64,000 nt of DNA from Galdieria sulphuraria. Lineage: Eukaryota > Rhodophyta > Bangiophyceae > Galdieriales > Galdieriaceae. The stretch is from the NCBI RefSeq assembly GCF_000341285.1, contig NW_005178454.1, positions 62,001 through 126,000 of the forward strand. The letters run 5' to 3'. The notes under the pieces were generated by a model. That model was not told the origin of the DNA. It saw only the letters and a program-made list of their open reading frames with translations, and did no database searches. Both the position numbers and the translations under genes were made by a program. Below are positions 21,642 through 33,957 of this stretch, one piece after another (the first letter of the stretch is position 1; every line of letters starts with the position of its first letter).

Positions 21642-22487
21642 TCACCTGCGCTCATAAACCACTTCTTTTTCATCCACATCTCTCATCCTATCTTCTGAAT
21701 AACGTGGGTTACTAGCGGAATGAGAATAATCTCTTTCCTCGCGGCGTCTGCGTGGTGGTGAAATGCTACGCCTCGGTGAATGTCTTCTACGAGGACTAGA
21801 AAGGAATGCGATTATCTTAACAAAAAACGGAGAACAACAACTTACCTCCTACTATGCCTACGACGAGAATGTCTCGAACGCTCTGGCGAACGACTACTGC
21901 GTCTCCTTCTATACGAGTCCTCTCGAAAGCGTGGCCCGCCATTTCTGCCACCGAAAGAACGACTTGATCTCGTCCGAAAGCTTCTTCGTTCTCTAACATA
22001 TCCAAAGCGAAATTACTGTAAGCACAAACTCTATATACCCAACCACACACAAAACACTCAACTAGTTTCAACAGGTCACAAACAACAACCTTGAAGTTAA
22101 AGTCCGTGCCGTTGGACAACTAGTTATCCGTTGAAGCAAAAACTGTGCTCACCTCCTTTCCTCTCCACGTCCATATTTGGCAAACTGAACGGTGATGGAC
22201 CTTCCGTCCACCTCCCTTCCATCCATTTCCTCCATTGCCTTTCTTGCATCTTCTTCTTTTCGAAAACGAACAAACGCAAAACCTCTCGAATGTCCATTTC
22301 TTCGATTCCTTGGAATGTAACAATCTACTACTTCCCCATACTTATCAAACAAAGGGGTCAAGTCGTTGGGAGTGGTGCGGAAGGAAATATTTAAAACCAA
22401 CAAGGAGTATGTTCCTGATATATCTGGTGGACCAGTACGCAAAGGTCGTTCTTGCTCTTCTTGTTGCATATGGTTGTCCATTTCCAT
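21642..22487 (-). CDS. SR-type splicing factor (RRM plus RS domain, 3 exons)
   Basis: The exons are 22487-22153, 21992-21846 and 21795-21642, giving about 211 residues. The RRM has an RNP2-like core (SLLVLNISF) and RNP1 (RGFAFVRF), within a domain resembling SRSF2/SC35 and plant SCL proteins. The second and third exons encode an Arg/Ser-rich tail with many RS, SPRRR and RRRH groups. The role should be exon definition and spliceosome recruitment in the nucleus. The first intron is 160 nt, about three times the typical intron here, while the second is 50 nt. The gene is divergent from MTG1, with about 130 bp between start codons. Confidence 0.9.
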
Positions 22488-22616
22488 TTTGTATTCCAGT
22501 ATAGGGAACCAAAAATATCTCTTCTGTCACACCGCCAACACAACGACGATCCAACCTAACCAATTCTATGATTCTCGATTCCTTTTCCCAACGAAGAGGA
22601 GAGAGAGAGACTTGTG

Positions 22617-23622
22617 ATGTTGAGAATTTCCAACTATTTGTTATCGACTATCAACTGGTGAGAATACTTGTGTGGAATGATAATTATTTGTAACCAAAGT
22701 TAGGTTTCCAGGACACATGTACAAAGCATCAAGGGAGATTAAAGAAAAACTTGCACTGGCGGATATTATCATAGAAGTTCGGGATGCGAGAATTCCCTTG
22801 ACTTCAGCTGCCGTTGCAGAAGTTTCACAGTTACCTTCACGTACTATTCCTAGAATTATTTTGTTGAACAAGGCAGATTTATCGGAACCATTGTTATTGT
22901 CCAAAGCTATGTGTCGGCTGGCAAAAGGCGGTCTCAAGTCATCTTATTGCTCGATATTGCCATTTTCTTGCAAACAAGTACAACGAAACCATATATCATC
23001 TGTTTTGGATACTTTAGCAGCTGTACCTGTGAGAAAAAGACTGAAAAGTTTGCCTACCAAAGTTATCGTAATAGGTGTACCGAACGTCGGCAAGTCATCG
23101 TTTATAAATCTGTTGCAGCGTCATTGTCGCAATCAGTGGAAAGACATTCCTGTAGAACATACTATTGACGATGGAGGAGTGGCTAAAGTTGGGAAGCATC
23201 CCGGAGTCACTAAAAATGTTGCAGGTTTTGTGGTTTCGCATCAACCTTATATCTACATGTTGGATTCTCCTGGTGTAATGTATCCACGATTGGACAGTTG
23301 GGAAAGTGGTATGAAACTAATAATCACCGGCTGTATACGAGACCAGTCTGTGGATTCGATTGCAGCTTGTCAGTTTTTGTTGAACATGTTGATAGAAAGA
23401 AATGATTCGGTTGCCATGTCAAGGTTAGGTATCGATATAAATGATTGGAATATTTCTGCGCATCAAGTTGTTCGAAAGGTTGCACATAGAATACGTGCAT
23501 TTCAAAAGGAGGATAAAGAGCATACACATGAAAATGAAGATCTTTTGCGGACTTGCATATATATACTAAAAAAGTTTCGACAAGGAAGTTTAGGATGCTT
23601 TACTTTAGATTCCATGGAATGA
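22617..23622 (+). CDS. MTG1: MTG1/YlqF-type ribosome-assembly GTPase (2 exons)
   Basis: The exons are 22617-22657 and 22704-23622, joined by a 46-nt intron, giving about 319 residues. The splice restores the family start NWFPGHM. The GTPase motifs are circularly permuted, as in YlqF/MTG1: the G4 motif NKAD comes first, then the P-loop GVPNVGKSS and the G3 motif DSPGV. MTG1 proteins assist large-subunit assembly of mitochondrial (or plastid) ribosomes. The short first exon (LRISNYLLSTIN) could be part of an organellar presequence. Ku70 starts only 30 bp after this stop codon, on the same strand. Confidence 0.93.
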
Positions 23623-23652
23623 TTGATTCTCTTGGGTAGAGAAAGCAACAGC

Positions 23653-25593
23653 ATGAATGAGGATGGTCGAGAGCTGCTCTTGTTTGCTGTCGACGCTAGA
23701 AAAAATATGTACGACGAGGTAAATCATATGTTCTGATAGTTGAAATTACTTTTTCAGCCTTTACGTAGAACGAAGATAAAGTGCCTCTGATAACCTTAGC
23801 ACTCAACTGTATCAAAGAAATTTTCAAGTCCAGAATCATCTCCGACACCGGTGACTTGTTAGGTGTGGTCCTATTCGGTACCAGCAAAGTAAATAATCCC
23901 AACGACTTGGCTAGTATTTATGTTCTATTAGAGCTCGATGTTCCAGACCCTGAAAGCATACTCTACTTGGAGACACTTGAGAAAACTCCACAGTGGATGA
24001 TGTCGCAATTGGGTAGTTTGGAAAGATATGCAAAAGTGAAATTCCAGGAGTTGCTGTTTACTTGTCGGAGTTTGTTAAATCATGCGGTTCGGTCGAAAAC
24101 CCTAAACGTTCGGAAGCGCTTGTTGTTGTTCACCGATGACGACGACCCCATTGAAAACGACGAAAACGTAAAAAACTTGAATATTCGTCAAGCAAGAGAC
24201 TTGTCTGAAAGTGGAATGAATATCGAACTGTTGCCTTTGAAAAGTTCTAGGTCGAAACCTTTCGATTACCACTTATTTTATGAAGATGTCATCGGAAGCA
24301 GTAGGCAAGAATTGGAGCCTGTGAGTGATCCCATTTCCCGATTCGAGGAACTGCAACTACATATTCTAAAGAAGAAGTACAAAAAGAGAGTTTTGAATAA
24401 TACCTTTTTATATTTGAATGGTTTGCAAAACGAAGGTGCCCATGCAGAACTTGAGACTGTTGGATTGGAAGTTTATGCCTTGTTTCATCGACCAAGCCGA
24501 TCGAAAAAGGTATTCTTAGAAGCTCGCAATAATGAACCTGTACGGCGTGTTACCATTGCATATTCTGAAGAAAGCGGTGCACTTTTAGCCAATGCCAACG
24601 ATATCCGTTACAGTTTCCCTTTTGCTGGAGTCGCTTGTGTTTTTACACACTCAGAAATGGAGGAACTTGGTCATCTTTGTAGATATGGAATGGAACTCAT
24701 AGGATTTGAAAACAAGAACAAATTAAAATGGCAATACAACATGAGGCCATCTTATTTTCTTTATCCAAGCGGTGCGCCTAAGCTCATTTTATTTACACTG
24801 TACTGGTTGACCTATTTCTTATTTAGATCACACAATCAAAGGCAGTCAGTTATTGATGGCCGTTTTATGGAAGCAAATGTTGCAAGAAAACCAAATAGCA
24901 ATAGTCCGAGTGTGCTTTCGGAGAACTTCACATCCGAGACTAGCAGCATTAGTGCCTCAAGACGAGAAAAAGACCGAGTCACACCTTCAAACAGAACCTT
25001 GCGGATTCCATTTGATATGGTTACCATTTGCGGAGGAAATTCGCAAAGAATGGAAAAAACAATACCCAAAGTGGAACAATCTACCTTCTCAACAATGCGT
25101 CGAGGCCGCAATGAATGTTATCTCCAAACTTTCTATGCCATCCTATGATCCGTCAAAATATTCGGATCCTGATATTCAACGATATTATAACGGATTACAA
25201 GCTCTGGCTCTGAATCAAACCAACTTTCCACAAGTCGAGGATACACTGGACACGGATGATGCCCAAATGGCTCAAGTAGCTAAGGAGGAGTTGGAAGAAT
25301 GGACCAAAATTGTTGCCTCGGAACCAGTTGGCATTATAAAGCAAGAGAAGTCATTGAGAAGTCCAAAAAGGTTTCATATCAAACGTGCAGTAGAAAAGCT
25401 GCGTTCAAAGCAATTTTTAGAGCAACAGTTGGATTGGAAACAGCTTGCATTTGACAAAGGAAACGATGGACTTGAGAAACAAAACGTAACCACGCTTAAA
25501 ATGTTTTGTGCCGCACATGACTTGAAAAAGTCCGGAAGAAAAGCGGAACTTATTGAACGGATACGTACTTATCTGGAGACAGAAAAAGCATAA
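23653..25593 (+). CDS. XRCC6: Ku70 DNA end-binding protein (3 exons)
   Basis: Ku70 pairs with Ku80 to bind broken DNA ends in non-homologous end joining. The exons are 23653-23718, 23769-24771 and 24827-25593, giving about 611 residues. The order is a von Willebrand A-like N-terminus (LLLFAVDARKNMY, then DLLGVVLFGT and LLLFTDDDDP), the DNA-encircling beta-barrel region (MRPSYFLYPS, ALVPQDE, LIWLPFAEE), and a C-terminal SAP motif (VTTLKMFCAAHDLKKSGRKA). Both introns fall inside conserved blocks and their removal restores them, so the model is firm. The gene converges with the BAR/kinesin-like gene, with 34 bp between stops. Confidence 0.95.
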
Positions 25594-25627
25594 GAACGGC
25601 CAGTATACAACACCCAGATCAGCCAAA

Positions 25628-28600
25628 TCAAAGCAAGTATTGATAAGTGTTAGACTCATACATATCATCCTTCCTTATTATTTCCGAACTTGTGGCATTG
25701 TTCCATTCAAATGCCTCAGAAGTTCTAAAAGGTCGTCTTGTTTTCAGTGCCGTTCGTGCTTCTCTTGAACCGGATAGTGAGGATTCTGTCGCCTGGAAAG
25801 TGCGTTGTGAGTTTTTTCTGTCCAGAGACGACGTCGTCGAAACATGCCTAGTCAATGATGAAGGCAACGCAATCGTCTTGGTGGATTCTTCGAAATCCGA
25901 GTTATCACTCCGCGAAGTACGAAGAGGTGTCCTTAAACGCCGTCGAGCTTGTAAATTATTGTCATCTTCGTTAATTTCGAATAACAATGATAACAAGTGA
26001 CTAGAGTTGTCGCAGTCGGCCAAGGAAATCGATCTCCAGTTACTGACGAACTCCAACAAGTTCGCATTTGTTTCTATATCGTTCCGTTGATCGATACATC
26101 CCATCACTGCCAACTTCGTTCTTCCATTTCTCATAAAGGCGCCCCTTTCTACAAGTACTCTTATTATTTCAGGATAATAAACATTGGATGTTAACCGGAC
26201 TTCTTCACGATGTGCCAGAAGCTGTCGAATCTGAATGATAGTTTCACAGAGTGATACTTTTGGAGGATTTCGAAGAGCATAAAAGTTCTTATCCAAAGAG
26301 AATGCATTACAGAAGATAACAGCAATGTTTACAAGTCCTTCCGTTTGACTTCCAGCACCCACTCTATCTCGATTTACAATCTTCAATGAAATAAGAAGAT
26401 GAGAAGTTCCTTCTCTTTCCCGTGTTATGAACGAATACTCTCTCATAGCATGAGACAATATTCTTTCACATTCTCTTCGATGCCGAACGTGGACAAAGCT
26501 AATACTTTGCTGTTGTGAAGTGTTTTTCCAATACTGACCAAAGTCTGCCAAATACTCTCCATCGTTTTCGATGCCCCTTTCAACTTTCTTTCCCTCCAGT
26601 CGCTTCGACGATAAATGTTGTGAACTATCCAAACTCATCCTACAGAATTCTCCTTGAGCAGAATTCTGTGGACTTTTATAATTGGATAACAAGTTGGTTC
26701 GATTGTTTCCTTCGTGGTCATACGTCTCAAAAGAGACAAATAGATTTTGATCGGGAGATAATACTCGTAAAATCTTCTGAACCGCAAGAAGAAATACTCC
26801 TGGATCGTCACGCAAACCAATCTGAATTCAGCGTGTTATATAAACAAAATAAAGATACGAAAAGAAAACTCACTGCAGTATGCATTTCTGCTTCTGCTGA
26901 TGAACCAAATATCAGTAGAGTTCCTGACTTTCTTTCCAGTGCTGCAACTAACAACTCAGCCATTGAACGCAAAGTTTGTTCTTGGGAGCTGTCCATATCA
27001 AGAACTGCATCATATTCGTAAGAATAATAACCATCATATTGGCCTGAATGGAGTGTAAGAACACTATGCTAACGAATAAGGCATATACTACCTGGGCTAC
27101 TACTTGTTACATCGTCAATCACTTTGGTTGCATTAGTCTCTCGAATGAAGACTTTCCTTACTTTGGACAAAAATAGCAACTCAGGAGTGTCCCACCCACC
27201 CAACCAATTCAGTGACTGATTATCAGATTTGGCTGAAAATTCTGTTTCAACGTAAGAGTGTTGACGAATGATCCCAGTAACACTATATTTCATTCTACGT
27301 AGCTCTGTCTCTGCGGCAATTCTACGATTCTGTTCTCGTAAAAAAACTTCTTCTTGTTCGAGTTTTCTTTCTTCGTCCATAGCGTTCCCCTCTGGCCTTC
27401 CATCTAAATCTTCCGAATGAAAGCGTCCCGTCTTCTTTTTCTTATTGAGAGCAATTGCCAGTTTCGCAGCAAGGCGAAACGAACGTCTTCTCCAAGGTAA
27501 TGAGGTAAAGCTGACAACTGCACGTTGTGTCTGCGCAAATCTAGCTGCTGTCAGCCATCGGGTGCTAATTAAACGATGAATAATCAGCCGCTGGGCTGCA
27601 ATAGTTCGTTGAAAATCGTCAAAACTTGGTATAGTTTCAGAAGAGGACTGTGTAGACCTCTCAAAACTTTTGCCTTTCAGAGAATCTGAGTGTGGATAGT
27701 ATATCGCCATAGCTTTCTTATTACTTTCTCTGGAACACTTCACCGCCAATTTCCAAACGGTAAGTACAAGACGAGATATAAGGTTTCTCATCAGTTCTAT
27801 CCTGTGTTCAACATCAAATGATGAAAAATCGTCAGAGTTCGTGCCGCCTCCTTTGACGGACTGTTTAAGTTGATGCCCGGATAGACCACTATTACTGCGA
27901 ATAAAGGTTAACGCTCCAGAATGGGGAACAGCGGTAAGTGCATCCATATGTTGAGATCGCGGACCCTCACTTGCAAAATAAGTATCCAAAGAGGAGCCTT
28001 GTGAAGCACGATGATAGGCTCGATGAATGTTTTCAGAAGCGTACTGATAACAAAGGGGCAGAACTTTCTCCAAAGCAACTAGACATCTCATAAGAGTGGC
28101 ATGGTGTTGAATAACAAATCCAGCAACGTTGCGCAAAAGAATCCTGTCATTCTCTTCCTCCAGTTTAGCGGCATATCGTGCAAGTTCAACCTCAGCAGTT
28201 TCATATGCAGAGCGTGCTTCAGCAAGTTCAAATCGTTCGATACCATTCACGCCAATTACTTCGGAGTCCTGTCCCCTTTGCTGTGCTCTTGCATGGGCTT
28301 TAAAGTTACGCTTCGCTTCTTTAAACGCGTTTTTCCGTGCACGAAACTCTGTTGAATATGTCTCAAGAAAGTCTTTTCTAGGTTTCACGATTGTCACGTC
28401 AATTGCACGACTAAAGGCGCTCAGTGCTTCGTGAACATCTCGTTCGGCGCGAGAGACAGCGAACAGAAGCTGCCTTAGTTCTTTGGAACACAAACCTGAT
28501 TCGTTTGTGCTGTTTGTGACTGCCACTAAGGACGTGTCCGTCGAGAGGTCATCGTCAGCTGAGTTCTTGGGACCAAAGATGCCTTGGTTCCTTGGTCTTG

Positions 28601-28889
28601 CCAGCCTTGCGATGTCTCCAAGAGACGAAGTTGCAGCTCTTCCAGCTACAACCATAGCGTTGCTTGCGTTTGCATACCTATAAGGTACTCAAAAAACACA
28701 AACAAACATAACAGCTGCAAGTTACCTTGTAAATCTCGTTTTTATTAGTTCTGAAGACTTCTTCAAGCCCTTTACAGATACTAACTGGAGTCTTAATTCT
28801 TCGTCATTTTCATAAACGTCTTCAAGTCCAAACTCCTCTCTAAGTTGGAGTCCTAACTTTGCAAAGGTGAAGAACGCTTCCTTAGCCAT
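25628..28889 (-). CDS. BAR-domain protein fused to a degenerate kinesin-like motor domain (4 exons)
   Basis: The exons are 28889-28726, 28677-27092, 27043-26874 and 26821-25628, with introns of 48-52 nt, giving about 1037 residues. Residues about 29-275 resemble the BAR domain of plant SFC/AGD-type and animal ACAP proteins: a helix with VSVKGLKKSSELIKTRFTRY, then long charged helices from ELRQLLFAVSRAERDV to LPLCYQYASEN. A basic, coiled-coil-prone region follows. Residues about 560-905 follow the order of a kinesin motor. YDAVLDMDSSQEQTL matches the pre-P-loop strand, and SLCETIIQIRQLL matches the NKSLLAL helix. KLAVMGCIDQRNDIETNANL, then LEFV, matches the closing ANVSP/NTLRYA segment. The P-loop GQTGSGKTHT reads GSSAEAEMHT, and DLAGSE reads FCNAFS. 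ATP hydrolysis is therefore unlikely. The tail is Ser/Thr/Arg-rich. Confidence 0.72.
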
Positions 28890-29215
28890 ATCCCTTAATT
28901 ATTGAACGTAAAATGTAGCAGCGCCCCTTTTCCACACATTCTATTGCAGGCATTTTTCTTTTCAAGGCGCCATTTTCATATTTCCAAATGGCCAACACAC
29001 ATGCCAGTTTTTAGTATCAATTGCTGGTGACACAGCACTTAGAGGACTTGTCTACTAGTGCTGCTGGTTTTCCTTCAGAGATGGAGGCATAAAAGCAATT
29101 GGAGTTTTTTGTAGGCATAACAACCTGAAAATTTCACATAACATGTATAATGTGAACAATAACCTTGTATAGCCTATATATGATACTTTATTCAAACTGG
29201 TGATGTTATCTGTAA
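28890..29215. other. intergenic stretch between two minus-strand genes
   Basis: This interval holds the presumed 3' region of acetyl-CoA synthetase's upstream neighbour spacing and the promoter of the BAR/kinesin-like gene. No open frame of note was found. Confidence 0.45.
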
Positions 29216-31621
29216 TTACTTTCCATACAATGAAACTAGCATGTCCACTACTTGAGGATCAGAAAGCGTGGATGTGTCACCCAAGTCATTTGGAGTCACG
29301 TTTGTCCCTAATTCTGCAATCTTTCGTAGAATTCTTCTCATAATTTTACCGCTTCTTGTCTTTGGTAACGCAGGAGCCCAATGAATAACATCGGGAGTGC
29401 AAATAGCACCTATGTGCTCACGAACAGCATGTTTGAGGGCTTTACGCAGTTCTTCCGTTGGTTCCTCACCTTCTCGCAATGTTACATATGCATAAATGCC
29501 TTGGCCTTTGATATCGTGTGGAGCTGGAACAACCGCTGCTTCTGCCACGCTTCCATGTGCTATCAAAGCGGATTCAACTTCAGCTGTTCCAATGCGATGT
29601 CCACTAACATTGATGACGTCATCTACTCTTCCTGTGAGCCAGTAATAGCCATCCTTATCTCGTCTACAGCCATCTCCAGACATATAATATCCTCGAAAAG
29701 GTTTAAAGTACGTCGACTCCATGCGGGAATGATCACCTAATACAGTACGAAACATGCCAGGCCAAGGCTTCTTGATGCAAAGATACCCTTCACATTCTCC
29801 AAACAATTCCTCCCCTTTCTCATTGACAACAACAGGCACAATACCAAAAAATGGAATTGATGCACTCCCTGGTTTCTGATAGAAACCTTGAACGGGAGGA
29901 GGAAGTATCATATGTCCACCGGTCTCTGTCTGCCACCAAGTATCTACTATGGGACAGAGGTTTTCACCGACCTCACGCGAAAACCTAACCAAATACAAAT
30001 GTTTGAATGAAAGAAATAAACTGCATATCTAAAATGGATATAATAACGAGGAACAATCTTACCACTTCCATGCTTCTGGGTTGATTGGTTCTCCAACAGT
30101 TGCAAGTAACGTCAAGGAATCTCTTTGGCTATTCTTGACATACTTTTCCCCGAATCTCATAAGTGACCGGATAAGGGTTGGAGCTGTGTAAAGTTGTTTT
30201 ACTTTGTATTTGGCTGAAATTTTCCATAGACGATCTGCACTAGGGTATGTAGGAACACCTTCAAAGATAACTTGTGTTGCACGATTGACTAGTGGACCAT
30301 AGACGACATAACTGTGTCCTGTAATCCAACCACAATCTGCAGTGCAAAAATAAACGTCACCAGGATGATAATTGAAGGCATAACGATGAGTCAATGCTGC
30401 GTACAGTAAATAACCTCCTGTTGTGTGGACAATACCTTTTGGTCGACCAGTTGAACCAGATGTGTACAACACAAACAGTGGATCTTCTGCATCCATCCAT
30501 TCTATGGCACAGTGCTTTTCTGCCTTTGAAAGTGCTTCATGCCACCATTCATCTACATGACCATCCATAGTAGCCGTGTGTTCCTTTGAGTTCAGCCTTT
30601 GATAAATGATTTTATGCTCTACGAGATTGTAACCCAATGTTTCTCTTGCCAATTCTGCTGCTGCATCTGCCACAGTTTTAAGTGGAACGATTTTCTCTCC
30701 ACGTTTGTAGCCATCACAAGTAATAACGACGCGACTCTTCGCATCTAGTAGTCTATTTGCTAAAGACTCTGCTGAGAAACCTCCAAAAACAACGCTATGG
30801 ATGGCACCTATTCGTGCACAAGCAAGCATTGCAATAACAAGTTCTGGAATATTGGGCATATAGATAGCCACCACATCACCTTTATGAACACCTCTAGCCT
30901 TGAGGACAGAAGCCAGGCGTTCAATATAATCCAGTAACTCTCGGTAGGTGTAGCCACGAATATCTGCTGACTCTTCATTACCTTCAGCATAATACGCTAC
31001 TTGGTCACCATGGCCTGCTTCGACGTGTCTATCGATACAATTATAGCAAGCATTCAGTTTTCCACCTTTGAACCATTCACAAAATATAGGACCTTTTTCT
31101 ACATCAAAGTTGAAGCTGCATATCTGATCGTCCCATAGCTGTTTCCATGATAAAACCTGCTTTGCCTTATCAGACCAGAATTCGTCCGGTTGAAGAATAG
31201 AATGATTATAGAGCAGCATATACTGCTCTATATTATTAATGTGGTGGTTTGTAACTCTATCAAAATATTCTCTAGGCACGGGATAACTCCTATCTCCTCC
31301 TGATTGTAGCTCTTGACTGGTCTCTTGTAGGTTAGTACAACTGTATAGTTGAAGTGGTCGAACTCTTCCAAAGGTTAGGCGTCTTTTGAACCATCGTTTC
31401 CTTTGACACTTGTGTTGCTGAACTTGTGAAGTATATTGAAGTTTACAAAAAGCGGTTAACTGAAAGGCCACCATACCCTCTCTCTTTCTACGCGTCATCA
31501 AATTCATTAGGTTGCATTTCTCTCCGCGGCTGATATCATTTCTACACATTCTTTGTTGAGAATAAATGGCTTGATTACAATACAGATGTACACATCTACT
31601 GAAATGGATTGTAGTTGGCAA
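29216..31621 (-). CDS. acetyl-CoA synthetase, AMP-forming (2 exons)
   Basis: The enzyme activates acetate to acetyl-CoA via acetyl-AMP. The exons are 31621-30063 and 29984-29216, giving up to about 775 residues. The first ~115 residues are rich in Arg, Lys, Gln and Ser, lack the enzyme's conserved core, and fit an organellar targeting sequence; a downstream Met could also be used. Core motifs are the P-loop-like [47 protein letters not shown] and [11 protein letters not shown]. The C-terminal [12 protein letters not shown] contains the Lys that protein acetylases target. The intron splits the codon for the Trp in EAWKWFSREVG. The catalytic set appears complete. Confidence 0.96.
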
Positions 31622-31819
31622 CTTTGAAAATATTGACCAGATATAGTGAAGAAGATATAGTTCGGCTTTTTGTAGATTGAAAACAACCCATTGCTTATTC
31701 TCACAAAAGAAAAATCACTTTCATAATGCTACGATAAAATTTATTTCGTTTCCTCATTGGTTTTCTATTCTCGATCATCGATATTCACATTCCTACGATA
31801 GGGATATTTACACAACAGG

Positions 31820-33957
31820 TTAAAACGTCGAAAACAGTTGTTTCACAGACTCCATCAGAATGGCAAAGGATTGCCTATTTTTGTCGGTCATAAGTTTTTC
31901 CAAGTTTTGCAGACTTGACATAAGTAGCGATTGACTTGTACCGTCCGAATTTTCTAAAGTTGAAAAATTGACAACTTGGAAAGCACTCATGAGAACATTG
32001 ATAAGGGAAATCATTACTGATTCTACATTTCCCTGGAAAAATTCGTCGTCTCCTACAATTCCCCTCAACAAAATCTTCGAAATTTGACTCAAGTATTTCA
32101 AATCCTAAACAGGGATAAGGCAAGTCTTCTAAATTATTTTACATGCAACTTACGTGACAGTCTCGAAGATGCGGAAAAGTCTGTAAAAACAGTTCATCGC
32201 ATTCGAGATTTAAGGACGCAATATGAGATTTGCGTTTCAGGATTTCAAAAATGACTTCATTGCCTTGCAGGTTGGTCGTGTCAAACAAATTCAACTCTTC
32301 TTCCGCTGCTTGCAAGTTTTGCAATTTTTTCAAAAGATATTCCGTGTTTGGTTGATTGTCTTTAGAAGAAGTGGTTTCATCTTCATTCGAGAGTCGAGCA
32401 GTAGACTCTGGAATCATAACATCAGTGTCCTTGATAGATGAAGAAGCTAATTGTGCCTCATCAAACTTCACAGTTATTTGTTCCTTCAAAGGGTTTAACG
32501 TTACAACATATGCTGAGTAAACTTCCCCTCTCATCCAGTTGCGAGCAATCACTTTTGAACCAACCGTAAGAGACTTGGACGGACATGGAGCCCAAGGATA
32601 GAACTCCACTTGCTGAGAATTGATCAGATACTGACGAACTAGGTTTCTGTAACTAGAATATTGAAATAGTAATTCGACTTGATATATAGCTATGAATGCA
32701 TAGGACTTACCTACATAACCGTTGTCTTTCTTCCAATAAAAATTTTTTAGATAAACGCCTCGGCTTTGTTCCAGACGAAAAAATATCGCACATAGCCTTT
32801 CGAAGGAAATGCCACTCCCTGTTACTGAGGAGTATATTTGTGTCTATTCCCATTTCCTTCTCAAGCACATCAGAAAATTCGGAGAAGTTGAGATAAGTAG
32901 AGTCGACGTAGGAATCGAAAAATTCCATCAAACACCATCGAACAATACCTGTATCCATGGATAAGACCTGTTCTAGTACATTTCTTGCTGTACTTCCAGT
33001 ATCAAATGTATTATAGTTCGTATCACATTGTAATGCGGTCTTGTTCGGGCGTGTTTCAATAGTTGGTTGTCCTTTCAATCTATAAGAATGTATTGTGGAA
33101 GAAACGACTTCCCAAGCTGCGGAAAGACGCTTCCTATTTGAATCATCTTTCGCATATTTGGAAGGATAAAAACCACTGGAGGAAGTTCCTGAAACTTGCA
33201 AATTTTCAGAGGCAAAATTCGCACGAAGCTTATTCGGCTCATCAATGCTTTCGCTTCGAGACCTTGTGGTTTCCGGAATTCTTTGAAAGAAATTGTACAA
33301 ATCAACGTCATTGTTTTCCACCAGATTACGAGTACGTGCACGTTTATGTTGTGGTGATAATTTCGTTTCCAAGTTTATGAAGACATCAGGGCTTTTCGAT
33401 ATAACAGTGTTCTGTGTTCCCATTTCTCCCTTTCGAGATCCATATAGGCTAGCTTCTACTCGATTTCCAGGACTTGGTTCTATGTTATCTGTATCTACCA
33501 CTTGGTTAGTATCATCCTTGCTGGTTCCCTTAAACTGACCAGCAACCAAATCAAGAAAGCCTGCAATATTGGCTTGTGGGAGGGATAAATAAGGTCCACA
33601 AAAGTGGTACAATCTTTCCACGTCTTCCCACGTGACGGAATATTTCTGAGCTTCCTCATCACTCACAAACGACGAAAGTTGCTGTGAAATGGTACTTCCC
33701 AGTTTTCTTTCCATATTTCGTGATATTTTTGCGCTACTGATTCTCTTCAACTTTTCGTTGTTGGAAAGATCCTTCCTTCTCCACACTTCAAAGGCAGTGC
33801 ACAATCGAGAAACACTCCATAGCACTTTGTCAGTCGACAAATCAGGTCTTTTGGCATATAAGTTATTCGAGTTCCAATCTTGCTCACTTCTCATACTTGG
33901 AGGCTCAGAGTTACAGTTGTCCAACTGTTCTACCTGTTTCTTCGTGTCCAGTTCCAT
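31820..33957 (-). CDS. LIN9: LIN-9/ALY homologue with DIRP domain (DREAM/MuvB complex, 3 exons)
   Basis: The exons are 33957-32711, 32652-32154 and 32104-31820, giving about 676 residues. The open frame continues 5' to 34104, but MELDTKKQ at 33957 is the more natural start. The diagnostic part is the DIRP domain, with FSEFSDVLEKEMG, SNREWHFLRKAM and KPRRLSKKFLLEERQRL. It is followed by a Tudor-like segment with VGSKVIARNWMRGEVYSAYV and VKFDEAQLASSSIKDTDVM, spanning the exon 1/2 join. LIN-9/Mip130/ALY proteins scaffold the MuvB core that controls cell-cycle genes. The N-terminal half carries a SANT-like position in relatives and is poorly conserved here. Confidence 0.82.
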
